NCBI RefSeq assembly: GCF_002217985.1
Contig: NZ_BCMI01000021.1
Span: 1 to 45,161 of the forward strand
Direction of reading: 5' to 3'
Source: Secundilactobacillus pentosiphilus
Lineage (GTDB): Bacteria; Bacillota; Bacilli; Lactobacillales; Lactobacillaceae
Length of the DNA: 45,161 nucleotides
Made by a program: the position numbers and the translations under genes. Positions 24,880-32,206 of the stretch are shown piece by piece (the first letter of the stretch is position 1; each line of letters opens with the position of its first letter). Below the pieces are notes generated by a model. The model saw only the letters and a program-made list of their open reading frames with translations. It did no database searches and had not been told where the DNA came from.

Positions 24880-26850
24880 ATGCAAGTTTTTACAACGCCC
24901 AAATTAAAACACGTGGAAATCACCTCTGATTTTTGGAAACGTTATCGCGAACTCGTCGTTAAAGAGGTCTTACCTTACCAGTGGCAAGTGATGAATGATG
25001 AAGCTGATATTGCAATCGCGGAAGATCCGCAAAATAATGGTCAAGACAAGAACAGTCACGCTGTTGCCAACTTGAAAATTGCCGCCGGTAAAATGAAGGG
25101 CCACCATTATGGTTTCCCCTTCCAAGATACCGACGTCTATAAGTGGCTGGAAGCTGCCGCATATTCTTTCAGCTATCATCCGAATAAAGACTTAAAAAAG
25201 ATTACCGATGAGCTAGTTGATCTGATCGCTGAAGCACAGGATGACGATGGCTACTTATCTACCTACTTTCAAATTGACGCGCCAGAGCGAAAGTTCAAAC
25301 GCCTGCAGCAGTCTCATGAGCTTTACACCATGGGCCATTACATTGAAGCCGGCGTAGCCTACTATCAGGAAACCGGTAATCAAAAGGCCTTAGACATTGC
25401 CACCCGCATGGCTGATTGCATTGACCGCAACTTTGGCCTTGATGATGGCAAGATTTCTGGCTACGATGGTCACCCTGAAATTGAGCTCGCATTAGCTCGC
25501 TTATACGAAGTTACTCACACCAAAAAATATCTGGAATTAGCCCACTACTTTTTGAATCAGCGTGGTCAAGATCCAGCATTCTTTGAAAAACAGATCAAAG
25601 CAGACGGTGAAACGCCAGATCGTGACTTGATTCCGGGCATGCGCGCCTTCAAACGTGAATATTACTTGGCTGCACAGCCGATCAAGGATCAAAAAGTGCC
25701 CCATGGACACGCAGTCCGGGTTGTTTACCTGTGCACTGGGATGGCCTACGTTGCCCGTTACACACATGACCAAACCTTGCTTGATGCCTGCGACCGATTC
25801 TGGAACGATTTGGTCAAACGGCAAATGTACGTGACCGGAAATATCGGCCAAACCACCACTGGTGAAGCCGTCACTTACGATTACGATTTACCTAATGACA
25901 CTGACTACGGTGAAACCTGCGCATCCGTTGGAATGTCGTTCTTCGCCCGGCAGATGCTTTCGATCCGGGCAAAGGGTGAATACGCTGACGTTCTGGAAAA
26001 GGAACTCTTTAACGGTGCTTTAAGCGGCATGGCGCTAGATGGTAAACATTTCTTCTACGTCAATCCACTGGAAGCAGATCCGGCAGCCAGCAAGGGTAAT
26101 CCAGGTAAGTCTCACGTACTGACCCACCGGGCTGACTGGTTTGGCTGTGCCTGCTGCCCTGCTAACTTAGCACGGCTCATTACATCAGTTGATCAGTACC
26201 TTTACACGGTGACTGAGGATAACACGATTTTATCTCACCAGTTCATTTCTAATGATGCTCAGTTTGACGACGGTATCGAAATTAATCAAAGTAACGGCTT
26301 CCCATGGAATGGCGATATCCACTATGAGATTAAAAATCCTAATGGCCAAACCTTTAAATTAGGTCTCCGAATTCCGAGCTGGTCGGCTGACTTTGGCTTA
26401 GAAGTCAATAGCAAGGCTGCTACCCAACCAGTCAAAGATGGGTTTATCTACTTTGATATTACTGAAAAGTCGACAACGATTGATCTTTCATTGGATATGC
26501 GCGTGAAGTTCATGCGGGCAAACAACCGTGCCAGTGCTGACTTCGGTAAGGTTGCGGTTCAGCGCGGCCCAATTGTTTACGCTGCTGAACAAGCCGATAA
26601 TCCAGCCCCACTTTGGACGTATGAAGTGGACACCAAGACAAAGCCAAGCAGCGCTTATGAGGATAAACTGCTAAACGGTGTTGAAGTGGTTAAAGTCAAC
26701 GCAGACCAAGTTCAACTTGATAGCGATGATGGTCCTCTGTATACGGAAGAGTCAGACCAATCCACCCAGTCAACTGAGCTGACCTTAGTGCCCTATTATG
26801 CATGGGCTAACCGTGAAAATGGCCAAATGCGCGTTTGGTTAAATAAGTAA
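24880..26850 (+). CDS. Glycoside hydrolase family 127 (beta-L-arabinofuranosidase)
   Basis: A 656-residue intracellular enzyme similar to Bifidobacterium HypBA1, which removes L-arabinose from beta-1,2-linked arabinofuranosyl units of plant hydroxyproline-rich glycoproteins. The zinc and catalytic residues of HypBA1 (Glu338, Cys340, Cys417, Cys418) appear here as Glu345 and Cys347 (YGETCAS) and Cys425 and Cys426 (FGCACCPAN). There is no signal peptide, so the substrate must be imported. GGAAGGAATTACA precedes the ATG. It is second in an operon with the symporter and ends at a clean terminator. Nearby arabinose catabolic genes are absent from this window. Confidence 0.93.
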   Translation: MQVFTTPKLKHVEITSDFWKRYRELVVKEVLPYQWQVMNDEADIAIAEDPQNNGQDKNSHAVANLKIAAGKMKGHHYGFPFQDTDVYKWLEAAAYSFSYHPNKDLKKITDELVDLIAEAQDDDGYLSTYFQIDAPERKFKRLQQSHELYTMGHYIEAGVAYYQETGNQKALDIATRMADCIDRNFGLDDGKISGYDGHPEIELALARLYEVTHTKKYLELAHYFLNQRGQDPAFFEKQIKADGETPDRDLIPGMRAFKREYYLAAQPIKDQKVPHGHAVRVVYLCTGMAYVARYTHDQTLLDACDRFWNDLVKRQMYVTGNIGQTTTGEAVTYDYDLPNDTDYGETCASVGMSFFARQMLSIRAKGEYADVLEKELFNGALSGMALDGKHFFYVNPLEADPAASKGNPGKSHVLTHRADWFGCACCPANLARLITSVDQYLYTVTEDNTILSHQFISNDAQFDDGIEINQSNGFPWNGDIHYEIKNPNGQTFKLGLRIPSWSADFGLEVNSKAATQPVKDGFIYFDITEKSTTIDLSLDMRVKFMRANNRASADFGKVAVQRGPIVYAAEQADNPAPLWTYEVDTKTKPSSAYEDKLLNGVEVVKVNADQVQLDSDDGPLYTEESDQSTQSTELTLVPYYAWANRENGQMRVWLNK

Positions 26851-26867
26851 ATCAGTTAATTAATGAC

Positions 26868-26909
26868 AAGAAGCCTCCCGCAACAGATTTGTTTCGGGAG
26901 GCTTCTTTA
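26868..26909 (+). terminator. Terminator of the GPH-GH127 operon
   Basis: A perfect 13 bp stem (26868-26880 with 26895-26907) followed by T. It also lies before the convergent XRE gene and may work both ways. Confidence 0.85.
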
Positions 26910-26938
26910 AGTTGTTTAGCCGCTAATGAAACGACCAA

Positions 26939-27463
26939 CTAGTTCACTCTATAAACGTGTGTCTGCGGTGCAAAAAAATTGTCGGATACAATAATGCCAG
27001 TACCCCAAAGACTAATCAGTATCACTACCGCACAAACTAAGTAGATTGTCTTATAAAGACTGTTATAGCGACTGTTTCGCCACATCACGTATACTGGTAG
27101 TAGTATCCCGACCGGTGGGACAATTGCCGAAATGAGAGCTAACATGACTAAAATCAAACCTTCATCGCGATTTTGAAATAGATTTCGATTCACTTTTTTT
27201 AACTGTTTTGGCTTCTCATGGATCTCGATATTATTTACGCCAATCTTAGCCTTCATCTCATCATTATCCTTTAAAAGACTATCGACAGACACATCGTACA
27301 ACTGACTTAAAAAGACTAAGTTATCAATATCGGGGTAGCCACGGTCGTTTTCCCACTTTGAAAATGATTGCCTCGAAATGTGCATAATGGTTGCGGCATC
27401 ATTTTGCGATAATCCAGAACTTTTTCGTGCCTCACGCAAGCGTGCCCCTAAAGTTTCCTGCAT
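26939..27463 (-). CDS. XRE family regulator with C-terminal membrane segments
   Basis: A 174-residue protein. Residues 6-62 form a HTH_3 domain (LREARKSSGLSQNDAATIMHISRQSFSKWENDRGYPDIDNL). After a charged linker (about 65-100) come two hydrophobic segments (about 104-126 and 138-160). This is a membrane-tethered regulator layout. GGAGGT precedes the ATG. It diverges from the set of small membrane protein genes starting at 27766, so it may sense envelope state and regulate them; that is inferred from position only. Confidence 0.88.
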   Translation of the reverse strand: MQETLGARLREARKSSGLSQNDAATIMHISRQSFSKWENDRGYPDIDNLVFLSQLYDVSVDSLLKDNDEMKAKIGVNNIEIHEKPKQLKKVNRNLFQNRDEGLILVMLALISAIVPPVGILLPVYVMWRNSRYNSLYKTIYLVCAVVILISLWGTGIIVSDNFFAPQTHVYRVN

Positions 27464-27765
27464 AACATACCTCCACGTTGTCTGCTACATTAATTAACCA
27501 TTTGATAATAACATATAGCAGTATTACTCAAAGCCTTTATAGGTATTCATTTGTTTAAAATGAACACCTGTCGTCCAAGGCTACTTCTAGTTTACATGTC
27601 GTTAAGTAAACGCCACGTTTCTATTCAAGGCGCTACTCTAGCGTTATATTAGATTTACGCTCATGTAGATGAGTAGCTTCACCAATTTTAGAAGAATTGC
27701 TATGCTATTGCATTCTTCTAAGGCGGGGGGAAAGAAAAAAGAAATAAAATAGCGGAGGACTAGCG
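27464..27765. other. Intergenic region between XRE gene and small membrane gene array
   Basis: No gene is visible in these 302 bases. A hairpin at 27688-27721 (TTAGAAGAAT with ATTCTTCTAA, extended by TGC/GCA) lies 45 bases before the first small gene, followed by a GGGGGG tract and an A-rich stretch. It lacks a T-run, so it looks like a leader structure or operator rather than a terminator. No strong promoter could be assigned. Confidence 0.5.
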
Positions 27766-28005
27766 ATGAAATCTAGAAAACCTTCAAAAGTGTTCATTAA
27801 GCCTTACGATAAATGGAACCGGCGTCTTGATTCTCTGGCGGCGATTGGTTTGGTTCTAATATTTATTACCTTTTTTTATCATCCACTTTGGCTGACAGTC
27901 CTAACCTCAATCAGTTTTTTTGTAAATATTTTAGCTTATTTAGGTTTACTTGTACTCAATGCTCGTAAAAAAAGAAAACTCTCTAAGAAGAACCATGATA
28001 GATGA
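27766..28005 (+). CDS. Small two-helix membrane protein, array copy 1 (79 aa)
   Basis: First of three paralogues. Shared features: a basic N-terminus KPSKVFIKPYDKWNRRL, a first membrane segment ending in FYHPLWL, a second segment, and a C-terminal LNARKK(x)KLSKxNHDR tail. No family is recognised. GCGGAGG lies 8 bases before the ATG. The DNA after the gene (about 27995-28025, including TAAGGAGTAAGAAGCG) is repeated after copy 2, so the duplicated unit is longer than the gene. Confidence 0.8.
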   Translation: MKSRKPSKVFIKPYDKWNRRLDSLAAIGLVLIFITFFYHPLWLTVLTSISFFVNILAYLGLLVLNARKKRKLSKKNHDR

Positions 28006-28067
28006 CCATAAGGAGTAAGAAGCGCTTAAAACAATATCAAAACGGAATTAATGAATGGGGAGTAGAA

Positions 28068-28223
28068 ATGCAAAAAATGTTATCTAACATTATTTTTTGT
28101 CTAGGAATATTATTACTAGGGTTCGGACTCAATTACACGCTGACGACCAAAGCGATTGGTGGTTTGTTAATTTTAGTGGCAATTATTTTAGATCCTAAAG
28201 TCTGGCGGCATATTAAACAATAA
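28068..28223 (+). CDS. Small membrane protein, 51 aa
   Basis: Two short hydrophobic segments (residues about 5-23 and 28-42) and a basic end. The start chosen is the ATG at 28068 because GGGGAG lies 5 bases upstream. The longer frame from 28002 overlaps the stop of copy 1 but runs through sequence that recurs as intergenic DNA after copy 2, so the extra 22 residues are unlikely to be coding. Function unknown. Confidence 0.6.
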   Translation: MQKMLSNIIFCLGILLLGFGLNYTLTTKAIGGLLILVAIILDPKVWRHIKQ

Positions 28224-28246
28224 CTATAATGACACGCAGCTATATA

Positions 28247-28359
28247 AAATTGAGGTGCTTTTTGATATTGCTTATCATTTTTACAGCGTAAACCCTACGT
28301 AAACTCGTGTAACTTAAGCGTTCCTCGCGCGTCCTAGTAATAAAATGTAACCTCAATTT
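28247..28359. repeat. 10 bp inverted repeat between copy 1 and copy 2
   Basis: AAATTGAGGT (28247-28256) and ACCTCAATTT (28350-28359) are perfect inverted copies enclosing 93 bases without an ORF. They could mark a long-range RNA pairing or a remnant insertion. Just after it another hairpin (about 28372-28399) precedes copy 2. Confidence 0.4.
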
Positions 28360-28454
28360 CAGGCGGTTGCGTCATTCAAAAATGGTGAATTTTTGAAATG
28401 CGTCACTAGACGTTCATCAAAGTTAAAAACTAATAAAATAGTGGAGGAACATCG

Positions 28455-28700
28455 ATGAGACCTATAAAACCTTCAAAAGTGTTTATTGAACCTTACAACG
28501 AATGGAATCAACGATTTAAACCTTTGGGGACTATTTCATTAATTCTAGTAATCGTTACGGTTTTCTACCACCCACTGTGGTTGGCGATTCTAACATCTGT
28601 AATTACTATTGCAAACATATCGATTGATATAGGCTTAATTGTACTTAATGCTCGTAAAAAAGGAAAACTATCTAAAATGAACCATGATAGATGTCTTTAA
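28455..28700 (+). CDS. Small two-helix membrane protein, array copy 2 (81 aa)
   Basis: Second paralogue, aligning end to end with copy 1: KPSKVFIEPYNEWNQRF, FYHPLWLAILTS, GLIVLNARKKGKLSKMNHDR. The stop seen after NHDR in copies 1 and 3 has changed to TGT, adding CL. GTGGAGG precedes the ATG, in a context matching that of copy 1 (AATAAAATAG(C/T)GGAGGA). A weak hairpin with a run of seven T residues (28711-28741) lies between copies 2 and 3. Confidence 0.8.
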   Translation: MRPIKPSKVFIEPYNEWNQRFKPLGTISLILVIVTVFYHPLWLAILTSVITIANISIDIGLIVLNARKKGKLSKMNHDRCL

Positions 28701-28769
28701 GGAGTAAGAAGCGTTCTGACAGCATCGTTGGGCGTTTTTTTGAACGAAAATCAGAATAGAGGTACATCA

Positions 28770-28994
28770 ATGAAACCTGCAAAACCTTCACAAGTATTTA
28801 TTAAACCTTATGATGACTGGAATCGGCGCCTTAGACCGTTAGACACAATTACTTTTATTTTATTAATCGGTACCATTTTCTATCATCCACTTTGGCTAGC
28901 ACTTTTAACGTCTATAATCGCTGTTACAGACGCCTTTGCTTCTATAGGCTTAATTGTACTCAATGCTCGTAAAAAAGGAAACTATCTAAGATGA
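28770..28994 (+). CDS. Small two-helix membrane protein, array copy 3 (74 aa, altered C-terminus)
   Basis: Third paralogue: KPSQVFIKPYDDWNRRL, FYHPLWLALLTS, GLIVLNARKKG. One A is missing from the run at 28979-28981 compared with copy 2 (GGAAAC instead of GGAAAAC). The tail therefore reads NYLR and stops early; restoring the base gives KLSKMNHDR and a stop at 29006-29008, as in copy 1. The start is ATG 28770 behind AGAGGT, not the earlier in-frame codon at 28728. The membrane part is intact, so it may still work. Confidence 0.72.
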   Translation: MKPAKPSQVFIKPYDDWNRRLRPLDTITFILLIGTIFYHPLWLALLTSIIAVTDAFASIGLIVLNARKKGNYLR

Positions 28995-29187
28995 ACCATG
29001 ACCGATGATTTAAGTGGAAATAAGAAGCGGCTTGAGGAGTCATTTAACTCCCGCCGTTGGTGTAGCACTACTTCTGCCCACTTAGCAGCTCATTCCAACC
29101 ATATTACCAACAAATAATGACGGGAAAAGCAACCATCACGTCCTAAAAAGCACATATTTTCCAATTTAAAGGTGGCAATTATAAATC

Positions 29188-29556
29188 ATGGTCATATCAA
29201 TAAAACGGATTTTAATCCTACTAATCAGTTTGCTGGTAGCAACTGGGGCTACACTCTTTTTAGATGTAACCATTTATGTTAAGGCAATACTATGCCTGCT
29301 ATTTTCAATTTTGAACTTCATTTTACTTAAGAATCTGCTGCAAACAAAGCATCTTCTCCACTTGTTAATAGAGGATAGCCGTAAAACTGTACCTACTTGG
29401 CTAGAGTTACTTGCTGGACTATTCGTTGTCATTTGGTCGCTGCAAGTGGCTCCAGATCTTACACTCATAGAGAACCTTGTTTGGATTCCAACCAATGCTA
29501 TTTGTGGCTTCAGTACACTTTATGTGATTTATAAGTTAATTAAACTGGTGCATTAA
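29188..29556 (+). CDS. Membrane protein of unknown function, 122 aa
   Basis: Four hydrophobic segments (about residues 7-24, 29-48, 71-88, 96-118). It is not related by eye to the array paralogues. AAAGGTGG lies 12 bases before the ATG, a somewhat long spacing. It is last of the array region on this strand and ends at a strong terminator. Confidence 0.7.
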   Translation: MVISIKRILILLISLLVATGATLFLDVTIYVKAILCLLFSILNFILLKNLLQTKHLLHLLIEDSRKTVPTWLELLAGLFVVIWSLQVAPDLTLIENLVWIPTNAICGFSTLYVIYKLIKLVH

Positions 29557-29566
29557 CGCTGGCTTG

Positions 29567-29604
29567 AAAAGGCTCCCGAAACATTCTGTTTCGGGAGCCT
29601 TTTT
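29567..29604. terminator. Bidirectional terminator
   Basis: A perfect 16 bp stem (29567-29582 with 29588-29603) and a 5-base loop, with A-run and T-run flanks. It lies between the 122-residue gene (+) and the NAD(P)-binding gene (-). Confidence 0.92.
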
Positions 29605-29611
29605 AATGACG

Positions 29612-30184
29612 CTATTTTCCTACCACTGCAATCGATTGATTAACATGAGTCCCATTTTGAATCTCCTCAACCACTACCTGCGCAAACGCTGCAACGCTAA
29701 CCGGTTTTACTGGAACCGGCTGTCCTTCATTAATGAGTTGGACCTCAGCAGATCCAACTTGATCATCGATAATCGGCCGTAAGACGGTGTACGGCATCTC
29801 AGCCTCATCCACAATTTTAATGCCATAACGTTGCTGTTTGAGAAACTCTTTAACATCGGTAATCCCGGAATATGTAAGCGGGCCATCAACTTCTTGATCA
29901 ATACCCGCAACCGAGCGCATCACGGTTCTGACGGTTTGCTGCTGCTTTCGAAGTGCGGTGAAGACGGCTTCTAACTTCCAATCAACATCCATTCCAACGA
30001 AATCGGAGTAGATGACGTCCACTCCTTTAACTGCTTCCATATAAGAAGCTGCTTTACGGGCATCGACGTAAAAATCAGCGCTTTTATCAACTTCAGAAAA
30101 GCCGACCACTTCCAGCCCAGTCAGCTGTTTAGCCACCAACTGCGCCACTGGCTGATCGATGCCTAAAATTAAACACTTTGTCAT
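29612..30184 (-). CDS. NAD(P)-binding (NmrA/SDR-like) protein
   Basis: A 190-residue protein resembling atypical short-chain dehydrogenases of the NAD(P)H-binding/NmrA type. It starts with a beta strand and glycine loop (KCLILGIDQPVAQLVAKQL), where the usual GxxGxxG is degenerate. The TVLRP motif after the central part (AEMPYTVLRPIIDD) is typical of the group. The usual YxxxK pair is not clear, so it may be a redox sensor or regulator rather than an enzyme. GAGG precedes the ATG. It appears monocistronic. Confidence 0.78.
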   Translation of the reverse strand: MTKCLILGIDQPVAQLVAKQLTGLEVVGFSEVDKSADFYVDARKAASYMEAVKGVDVIYSDFVGMDVDWKLEAVFTALRKQQQTVRTVMRSVAGIDQEVDGPLTYSGITDVKEFLKQQRYGIKIVDEAEMPYTVLRPIIDDQVGSAEVQLINEGQPVPVKPVSVAAFAQVVVEEIQNGTHVNQSIAVVGK

Positions 30185-30251
30185 ATCTCTAACCTCATTT
30201 CGTTAGTTTCCGTAATTACTTTACACTATATTCCAACTATTTTCTTCAGCA

Positions 30252-30264
30252 AATTCCGAACATT
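30252..30264 (+). promoter_or_regulatory. PurBox upstream of the purine permease
   Basis: AATTCCGAACATT matches all 13 positions of the PurR box AWWWCCGAACWWT. A second, poorer box lies at 30283-30295 (9 of 13), 18 bases on, the usual pairing distance. A third partial box (11 of 13) lies at 30344-30356 in the leader. PurBox 1 is about 74 bases before the predicted transcription start. Confidence 0.72.
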
Positions 30265-30319
30265 TGTTTTTTAAAATAAATATTATTCGTATATTGCAAA
30301 CGATATAAAATAATGTTAC

Positions 30320-30325
30320 TATAAT
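30320..30325 (+). promoter_or_regulatory. -10 element of the purine permease promoter
   Basis: A perfect TATAAT. No good -35 stands at 16-18 bases (TTGCAA at 30294-30299 is 20 bases away), which fits a promoter that needs an activator such as PurR. Confidence 0.6.
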
Positions 30326-30390
30326 ATCTGGTTTCTTTAAATGAAACACGAACATTATAGCAATTATTTTAGATAAGGGAGTTAATTCTT

Positions 30391-31704
30391 ATGGGCCAAA
30401 AAATCGCGTCATACTTTCAGTTCGATGAGTTAGGGACATCATATAAGAAGGAATTCCTAGCAGGTTTAACCACCTTTATTTCGATGGTCTACATTCTTTT
30501 CGTTAACCCCAACGTTTTAGGGGTTTCTGGCATGGACAAGGGGGCTGTCTTCACGGCTACCGCCTTAGCCAGTGCTTTTGGCTGTTTCTTGATGGGAATC
30601 GTTGCGCGCTACCCCATTGCCATTTCCGCTAGTTTAGGGATCAACGCTTTCTTCTCCTATACCGTTGTTTTAGGAATGAAAATTCCTTGGCAAACAGCTT
30701 TAGCTGGTGTGTTCGTTGCTTCTATCTTATTCATGATTTTAACCGCGTTTAAAATTCGTGAGATGGTGGTTGACGCCATTCCTCGTGATCTAAAGATGGC
30801 CATTAGTGCCGGTATTGGGTTATTCATCGCCTTCATCGGTTTAAGTGATGGCGGCTTAGTCACTGCTAACAAATCAACGATTGTTGGTCTGGGCTCACTG
30901 CACGTTGGTTCTACTTGGTTAACCATTATCGGGTTGATTATCACCATTATTTTGATGAGTGCCAAGGTTCCCGGTGCCATTTTTATCGGTATGGTCATTA
31001 ACGTAATCATCGGACTAGCAACTGGTTTGATTCACGCTCCTACCCAATGGGTCTCCGGTGTACCAAGCTTACATTCCACTTTTGGTGTTGCGCTGATGAA
31101 CGTCGGTCACATTAATACCCTGCAGTTAGCCGTGGTCGTACTAACGTTCTTGCTGGTCACCTTCTTTGATACCACTGGAACGCTGGTTGGTTTAACCGAA
31201 CAAGCCGGCATCGTTAAGGACAACAAGATTCCACGTATTGGCCGCGCTTTGGCAGCCGATTCCACCACCATGGTCGTTGGTTCGCTGCTAGGAACTTCAC
31301 CAATGGGTGCCTTCGTTGAATCATCAGCCGGTATTGCGGTTGGCGGCCGTTCCGGATTCACCGCTGTGGTCGTAGGGATCTTCTTCCTGTTAGGCTCATT
31401 CTTCTCGCCACTGCTGACCGTGATCACTAGTCAGGTCACTGCTCCTGCTTTGATTATCGTTGGGACGTTAATGGCGCAATCTTTGAAGAACATTCACTGG
31501 GAAAAGTTTGAAGTTGCCGCCCCTGCCTTTTTAATCCTAGTTGGGATGCCGCTAACCTACAGTATTTCTGATGGGATTGCTTTAGGCTTCATTACTTATC
31601 CGCTATCAATGATTGCGGCTAAGCGCGGTAAAGAAGTTAGTCCAATTATGTATGGTTTAGCCGTTGTCTTCGTCATCTTCCTCTGGATTTTGCAAGCTGG
31701 CTAA
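30391..31704 (+). CDS. NCS2 family purine permease (AzgA/PbuG-like)
   Basis: A 437-residue permease with about twelve to fourteen membrane segments. The N-terminal FKLDELGTSYKKEFLAGLTTF-like block (here FQFDELGTSYKKEFLAGLTTF) and MVYILFVNP, the ASLGINAFFSYTV segment and the FDTTGTLVGL motif are typical of the guanine/hypoxanthine (AzgA) branch of NCS2. Which purine bases it carries cannot be told. GGGAG precedes the ATG. The PurBoxes upstream tie it to purine supply. Confidence 0.93.
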   Translation: MGQKIASYFQFDELGTSYKKEFLAGLTTFISMVYILFVNPNVLGVSGMDKGAVFTATALASAFGCFLMGIVARYPIAISASLGINAFFSYTVVLGMKIPWQTALAGVFVASILFMILTAFKIREMVVDAIPRDLKMAISAGIGLFIAFIGLSDGGLVTANKSTIVGLGSLHVGSTWLTIIGLIITIILMSAKVPGAIFIGMVINVIIGLATGLIHAPTQWVSGVPSLHSTFGVALMNVGHINTLQLAVVVLTFLLVTFFDTTGTLVGLTEQAGIVKDNKIPRIGRALAADSTTMVVGSLLGTSPMGAFVESSAGIAVGGRSGFTAVVVGIFFLLGSFFSPLLTVITSQVTAPALIIVGTLMAQSLKNIHWEKFEVAAPAFLILVGMPLTYSISDGIALGFITYPLSMIAAKRGKEVSPIMYGLAVVFVIFLWILQAG

Positions 31705-31729
31705 TGTGGTACAATTCAATTATTAGAAT

Positions 31730-31767
31730 AAAACGGCGGTTCCCTTTGGTGGGGACGCCGTTTTAAA
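31730..31767 (+). terminator. Terminator after the purine permease
   Basis: AAAACGGC (31730-31737) pairs with GCCGTTTT (31757-31764), with an inner GTTCCC/GGGGAC stem after one bulged base. A T-run follows. Confidence 0.8.
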
Positions 31768-31792
31768 TTTCCTGGGAAATGAGGCAATTTTT

Positions 31793-32116
31793 GTGACTAT
31801 TCAAGAACACCAAGCATGGGTCAAACAGTTTTACGAAAGCCGTAACTGGTACCGGTTCAATCCCCTGATTCGGATGAACTTTTTAACTGAAGAAATGGGT
31901 GAACTCACTCAGGTTGTTCGTACCATAGAACTAGGTCGTGATCACCCTGGCGAACATAAGGCTACTGCGGAGGAACTACGCAACCACCTCAAGGAAGAGT
32001 TGTGCGATGTTTTTGACCAAACACTAATTCTCTGCAGTCAATACGATTTAGATCCTGAGGAAATTTTTCAGTATGGCGAAAACAAGTTAAAACGGCGATT
32101 TGATTCTGAAATCTAA
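31793..32116 (+). CDS. MazG-like nucleotide pyrophosphohydrolase
   Basis: A 107-residue all-alpha protein of the MazG/dUTPase-like group. The metal-binding pattern is present: EEMGEL (residues 33-38) and KEELCDVFD (about 67-75), i.e. ExxE then ExxD. Members hydrolyse non-canonical or excess nucleoside triphosphates to monophosphates; the substrate here is unknown. The start is GTG at 31793, with GAGG 8 bases upstream. It lies between the permease terminator and queT. Confidence 0.82.
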   Translation: MTIQEHQAWVKQFYESRNWYRFNPLIRMNFLTEEMGELTQVVRTIELGRDHPGEHKATAEELRNHLKEELCDVFDQTLILCSQYDLDPEEIFQYGENKLKRRFDSEI

Positions 32117-32206
32117 CTTGAAATCAGACGGTAAATACGGTAATGTATACCACTGTTGTGTAAACAGCACGCATTCAAATATTTCAAAACGGAGGAAGAA
32201 TTTACA
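32117..32206 (+). promoter_or_regulatory. queT leader region
   Basis: Ninety bases between the MazG-like gene and queT. A small hairpin CTGTT-GTGTA-AACAG (32150-32164) is followed by GCACGC and then GGAGGAAG, the queT ribosome site. Many queT genes carry a preQ1 riboswitch. I cannot align this leader with the preQ1-I or preQ1-II consensus, so this is a candidate regulatory leader only. Confidence 0.3.

Noticed and set aside
28002-28067. ATGA-coupled start for the 51-residue gene
   Set aside because: The extra 22 codons run through DNA that is repeated as intergenic sequence after copy 2; a better ribosome site precedes ATG 28068.
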